Below, one piece after another: positions 59,935 through 64,000 of a stretch of DNA of 64,000 nt (the stretch's first letter is position 1; each line of letters starts with the position of its first letter). The notes beneath the pieces were generated by a model. It was not told the origin of the DNA and made no database searches. It was given only the letters and a program-made list of their open reading frames with translations. The DNA is from Bolinopsis microptera (lineage: Eukaryota; Ctenophora; Tentaculata; Lobata; Bolinopsidae), in assembly GCF_026151205.1 (NCBI RefSeq), contig NC_087079.1, positions 16,672,945-16,736,944 of the forward strand. The letters run 5' to 3'. The translations under genes were made by a program, and so were the position numbers.

Positions 59935-60330
59935 AAGAGCAGCACAAGTGAGAGCCAATGGGAGACCGGAACGGGGGTCACGTGACGATCACAGCTGAAT
60001 GGAGGAGCTGGATTGGGGGTCACGAGGCTCAATCAGGGGCAAGGACGACACATCGTTTCATGGGATTAAGGGTTAATTGAAATATGCAAATGCCAGTAGT
60101 GAGCGTTTGGTGTGGAATAGATGGTTCTTGACACGTGCACTTCATACTGGCCTCCTATTGGTCTAAACCCATCAGGTGCAAGGTTGCTAGGCTGTGGTTG
60201 GTGGCTCTTTAGATTAGCAGTTCAGCATGGGATGGATGTGCATGAACTCGGTGAACTCTAACACACAACAGTTGCTCGGCAGATACGGCATCCTGATTGG
60301 TTAATGCCAAGTCACGTGGGCAGATCTGAG
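59935..60330. promoter_or_regulatory. Second CCAAT/ATTGG and E-box cluster
   Basis: CCAATGGG, GATTGGGGG, CTATTGGTC, TGATTGGTT and GATTGGTGG alternate with CACGTG at about 59978, 60132 and 60312. The density resembles a TATA-less promoter, possibly for an upstream exon of the zinc-finger gene or for a gene I could not see. Confidence 0.3.
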
Positions 60331-60599
60331 GGCTGGGATTGGTGGAACGGATTGCATGAGGTGTAGGGGCCCTCTTTTCATTCCCAGTAGACACCTACCA
60401 GGCGAGTCTACTTGTAAGAACAGATGTAAACACATACACCAAACATCTCCCCCTACTCAGCCTACTCTGGCTAACAATCAATACTGTATCTGCCAGTCGA
60501 CACGTCCTACTGCTCGAGGACGAGATCTTGTCAAGGTAAAAGAGTGGGATCACGTGACTAACGGGAAATAAGTAGAGTTTAATGACCGGCAGGGGGATA

Positions 60600-63500
60600 G
60601 CACACTTGGCCGTGTGGCTGGGTAGCCCTAGGGCGCTGCACCCTCAAAATTAGGGATTAAAGTGCACTTTCGAGTGCTAATTTGGGGGCCATATAAACGG
60701 GTTCTATGTGATTTCCACGGTGTTCAAGAGTGAAAATATAATTGGCGTGTTCTTGAGCGAGGAAAATTAATGTGACCACTGCCAAAATAAGAGGGAGTCT
60801 AGAGTTGAAAAGAGGCATGACAATGATGACAATAGGACGACTGAAAGTCTCACGCAAGGACCTTCAACAAAGAGCACAGTTGTTGGATTGCTTTGTGGAA
60901 ATATCTTTCGTCCCCCAAAAACAATGAAATTTACAATATAGCAGCGACACCTTTGGGTTAATTCTGAACATTTTGCTGCGATGGTTGTTGAAGCGGCGGC
61001 ATGATATAGTCTAAATTATCAGGACTGTGATAATTTAGTCGATACCCAAACAATAAAATGGAATAATAATGGGGGGCGTTCATAATGATATACCACAACA
61101 TAGACTATGAGTTAAATGAAAGCACCCCATTGAATTCAAACAAGAGTTCAAGACTGGTTGTAATATAATATAATCAAATAAAAATATAATAATTTTTATC
61201 AAACTTAAGGGACTAACTAAATTTGTCGAGTATATCCTTCACATCGTACATACAATGCTGCAGTCACCTGATTTCATGACTCGTTTAAGATAAACCCTGT
61301 CAAATTAACAAGAAATCGATCAAGGAAATACTGTTCGGACCAGAGGAAACGTCATCAGAACCGATACGACATGCTGTTAGAAGTGAGTGCACAGCACGGG
61401 GGTACCGGTATTTGAACATGATGTCACCTACCACGTCTGGGGGAGATACTAGTAGTAAATACTGGTAACAGTGTGCCGTGTGTTTGAAATGGAGGGGTAA
61501 CGTGAGCAGGAAATAAACGAAACAGGTACGAGTACATGGGGAAAACAAGTTGACATGATCGAGAAGGCATGTTAAATCTAATCAAATTATCAAGGTTAAA
61601 CGGCATGTCTCAAAATTTAAGGCACTTGGGCTGCTTCACAGTTTCACCCCTCCGCGTGAAGACAAGATGACATTTGCATGATTAAACGGGTGATAAAACC
61701 TCGATAATTACTAATTAGAGCTCTTAAAACAGGTTGTAAGTTGAACAAGGTCACGGGACCAGTGAACCGATCAATTAAGTAGTGTTGACTGACCCAATCA
61801 GGACATTACCTAATTAGTCAATTTAGTGACAGGGTTCACAAATTCCCCACCAGCGTGAGGTTAAGTTTTGAGGGGTGAAGCCAACTAACGGATATAGAAA
61901 AAGTTAATTGACCAACTAGTTGACAAGTTTTGGGGTAGTGCCTATCCCGGATTTGACCGCAACATGGTACTAGTGTTTCAAAACGTTTCAGAGCGTTTTT
62001 AAATGAAAGGTGAGCTACATTGCGTTAACATTTTCTAACGTAACTTTTATCATACTTGCGTCACTTTGAGAAAGTTCGAGAATATGACTGCCGATCTGAA
62101 AGATCTGCATCACGTGTGTTAGTCCGCGAAGTTTTAGCATAAGATGATTAAACTAACGTCACATAATTGGTTCATGCATCACTTTCACTTTGAAGTTACG
62201 ATACCAAAAGCAAGTTTAAAGACATGATCTAAATTCTAAATACACGACAAAGTCAGACACAAATTCCAAAACGACCAGTGGAATGCTATTTACATCCACA
62301 TTCCATCTCAAATGAAATCTCACTGTTTAATCTCAACGAAAACTACTCAAAATCTGGAACAGATTATTTAGATCGAACTAAAATAACCCAGTATGTGGCC
62401 CACCAAACTACGGAACCAGTTTGAGCAGCACTGTAATCAGGTGACGAGAAAGGAGAATGTACACAGCCGCGTGATGAGGTCGGGTTAGATAAGCAATAAG
62501 AGTAAGACCAAGTAGCTACTTTGGAACAACGAGTCCAAAAACCTAAGTGTATGTCTGCACATAACTCAGCTACTCAACAACATATTAACCTAGGCCAATC
62601 TAAGTAGTTCGGAGCTCAAATTGCGCGGTCTTTAAGAAATTATTTGACCCGTGATTATATTTATATCAGGGGAAAACGAAAACACGACGTTAAAATGGAA
62701 GAAGGCGATCCACGCGCTGCTACTCATCATATGATTTGTCTGGTCAAGGCAGGATCTCCCCGCTGATTGGTTTATATTTAAGAGAAATAAGTTCACCGTC
62801 AACCTGTACTAGAAATCAGATTTGAGGTTTACCTTGGTTCAGAACGGGGCTAAAAATTAGAGCACTAATCAACACGTAACACAGGTTAAGCCCTAAAAAC
62901 GAAACAAGGAAGCGGCAAGCGAGATACGGAGTAAAATACCGGAGGGAGGGAGGCTATGTCAGTTCTGATGATGGTGTAAGAGGTATAAACCGCACAAGGG
63001 GGGCTACAAACAACAGTTAACCTGTATGATACATGTAGCGGAGCTGTAGACGATAACGAATTAAGGGGTAACAAGGAGTCAAATCCTGTATGTCTAGACG
63101 TGTTAGGAATGCACTGGAGATTAATTACAATTACAAGTGTGTGAAGAGGTTATCCTAATTATACTTGTTGTGGAGTGATGTAGAGTGACGTGCTGCGCCA
63201 CTTTAGATTTTGTACTCTCGTTCTCTCTGAGTGTATTGAGTGATGTGAAATTGTGATGTGAAATTAACATTTATTGTTATTTGATGAAACTTATGCTTGG
63301 TTTGCAAGACAAATTGATGAGTTAAAGTAAATCTCTGGGCTGAATTGATCAATATCATGCGGCCCTGAGATTGTAAATTATAACTGAGATGGTAAATTAT
63401 AACATAGAGAAAGTAAAACAAAAAAGCCCACAAATAATTGGCAAAGGAAATAATGCGTAAACCTGCAGAAAGAATTCCAACTTTGCTTACAGCTCATGCT

Positions 63501-64000
63501 CATCTTATTATGTTGCGAGTGTTGAGACGTCGGAAAATATAAAAATAAATCTTACACTTGAGCTGTTTTGTCTTTAATCAATAGGGAACATATAATTACA
63601 GACTAGCGAATAAGATAATCAAGAACTGGACAATATAACCGCATACAACAAGATAATCTACAGGAAATAATGCCACTTATTCCTTTTATTACTATACTTA
63701 TAAACCTCCAAACTCGTATATAGCGGCCCAGGAATCTTGAGATACGAGCCTATATTTGAGAAGGTGGGTGCAGGCTAAAGATACCATCAAATCCTCGTCA
63801 CCCTGACCAACTGTATGAGATTAAGAGAACCTGACACCAGTAGATCAGGTCTAAACCTTGCGAGATATGTATCTTGAGGGTGAGAGAGAGAGAGAGAGGG
63901 TGAGTTGAGGCGCTGCTTGGCATCTTGTGCAGGTGATGGCATCCTGCAACTCTGTTAGGGAGCCTTGATCGGGTTGCAGCATCCTTGCTAACTCTACCTT
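60600..64000. other. No gene recognised
   Basis: The short frames lack splice support and family motifs. A GA-rich microsatellite lies near 63881-63898. There are no RNA genes, and no inverted-repeat elements were noted. Confidence 0.45.

Overview
This is an intron-rich animal nuclear genome segment, most likely from an AT-rich marine invertebrate. The evidence is spliced genes with GT-AG introns, a recognisable NUP210 (gp210) orthologue, RNase H2 subunit C, a C2H2 zinc-finger gene, TTAGGG-like interstitial repeats, MITEs and very abundant minisatellites. I cannot fix the phylum from the sequence. Nothing in the window is prokaryotic.

Positions 4.8-43.6 kb hold two large genes on opposite strands with interleaved exons. 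The minus-strand gene is NUP210, the lumenal ring glycoprotein of the nuclear pore membrane. I resolved 34 exons that join in frame from the signal-peptide exon (42101) down to 5087. They encode about 1,303 residues, roughly the first two thirds of the protein. The C-terminal third and its membrane anchor are not recognised and probably lie beyond the left edge. The plus-strand gene has eight phase-compatible exons (4858-43588) coding for about 491 residues with four membrane segments; I do not recognise the family. No exon overlaps another, but NUP210 exons sit in introns 1, 5 and 6 of the plus-strand gene. A third, single-exon minus-strand gene (5961-6977, starting MGCGF, a likely lipidated protein) is nested inside both.

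To the right come RNASEH2C (44435-44803, minus), a repeat-dominated stretch with a degenerate inverted-repeat element carrying telomere-like arrays (47.3-50.5 kb), a five-finger C2H2 gene on minus (51132-55740, 5' end not fully found), and about 8 kb without a recognised gene but with clusters of CCAAT and CACGTG motifs.

The striking theme is repeats that include splice sites. An 88-bp minisatellite of about 38 copies is built from the acceptor and first half of NUP210 exon 22. A seven-copy repeat carries the end and donor of exon 10. Exon 4 is triplicated, with decoy copies that run into a stop. A 51-nt intron appears to have arisen by tandem duplication of an AG|GT site. A hAT-type MITE inserted exactly across the exon 20 donor and appears to have replaced it with a GC donor. 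The zinc-finger gene shows a duplicated exon end with its donor. There is also a family of elements bounded by long poly-G and poly-C tracts and flanked by short direct repeats.
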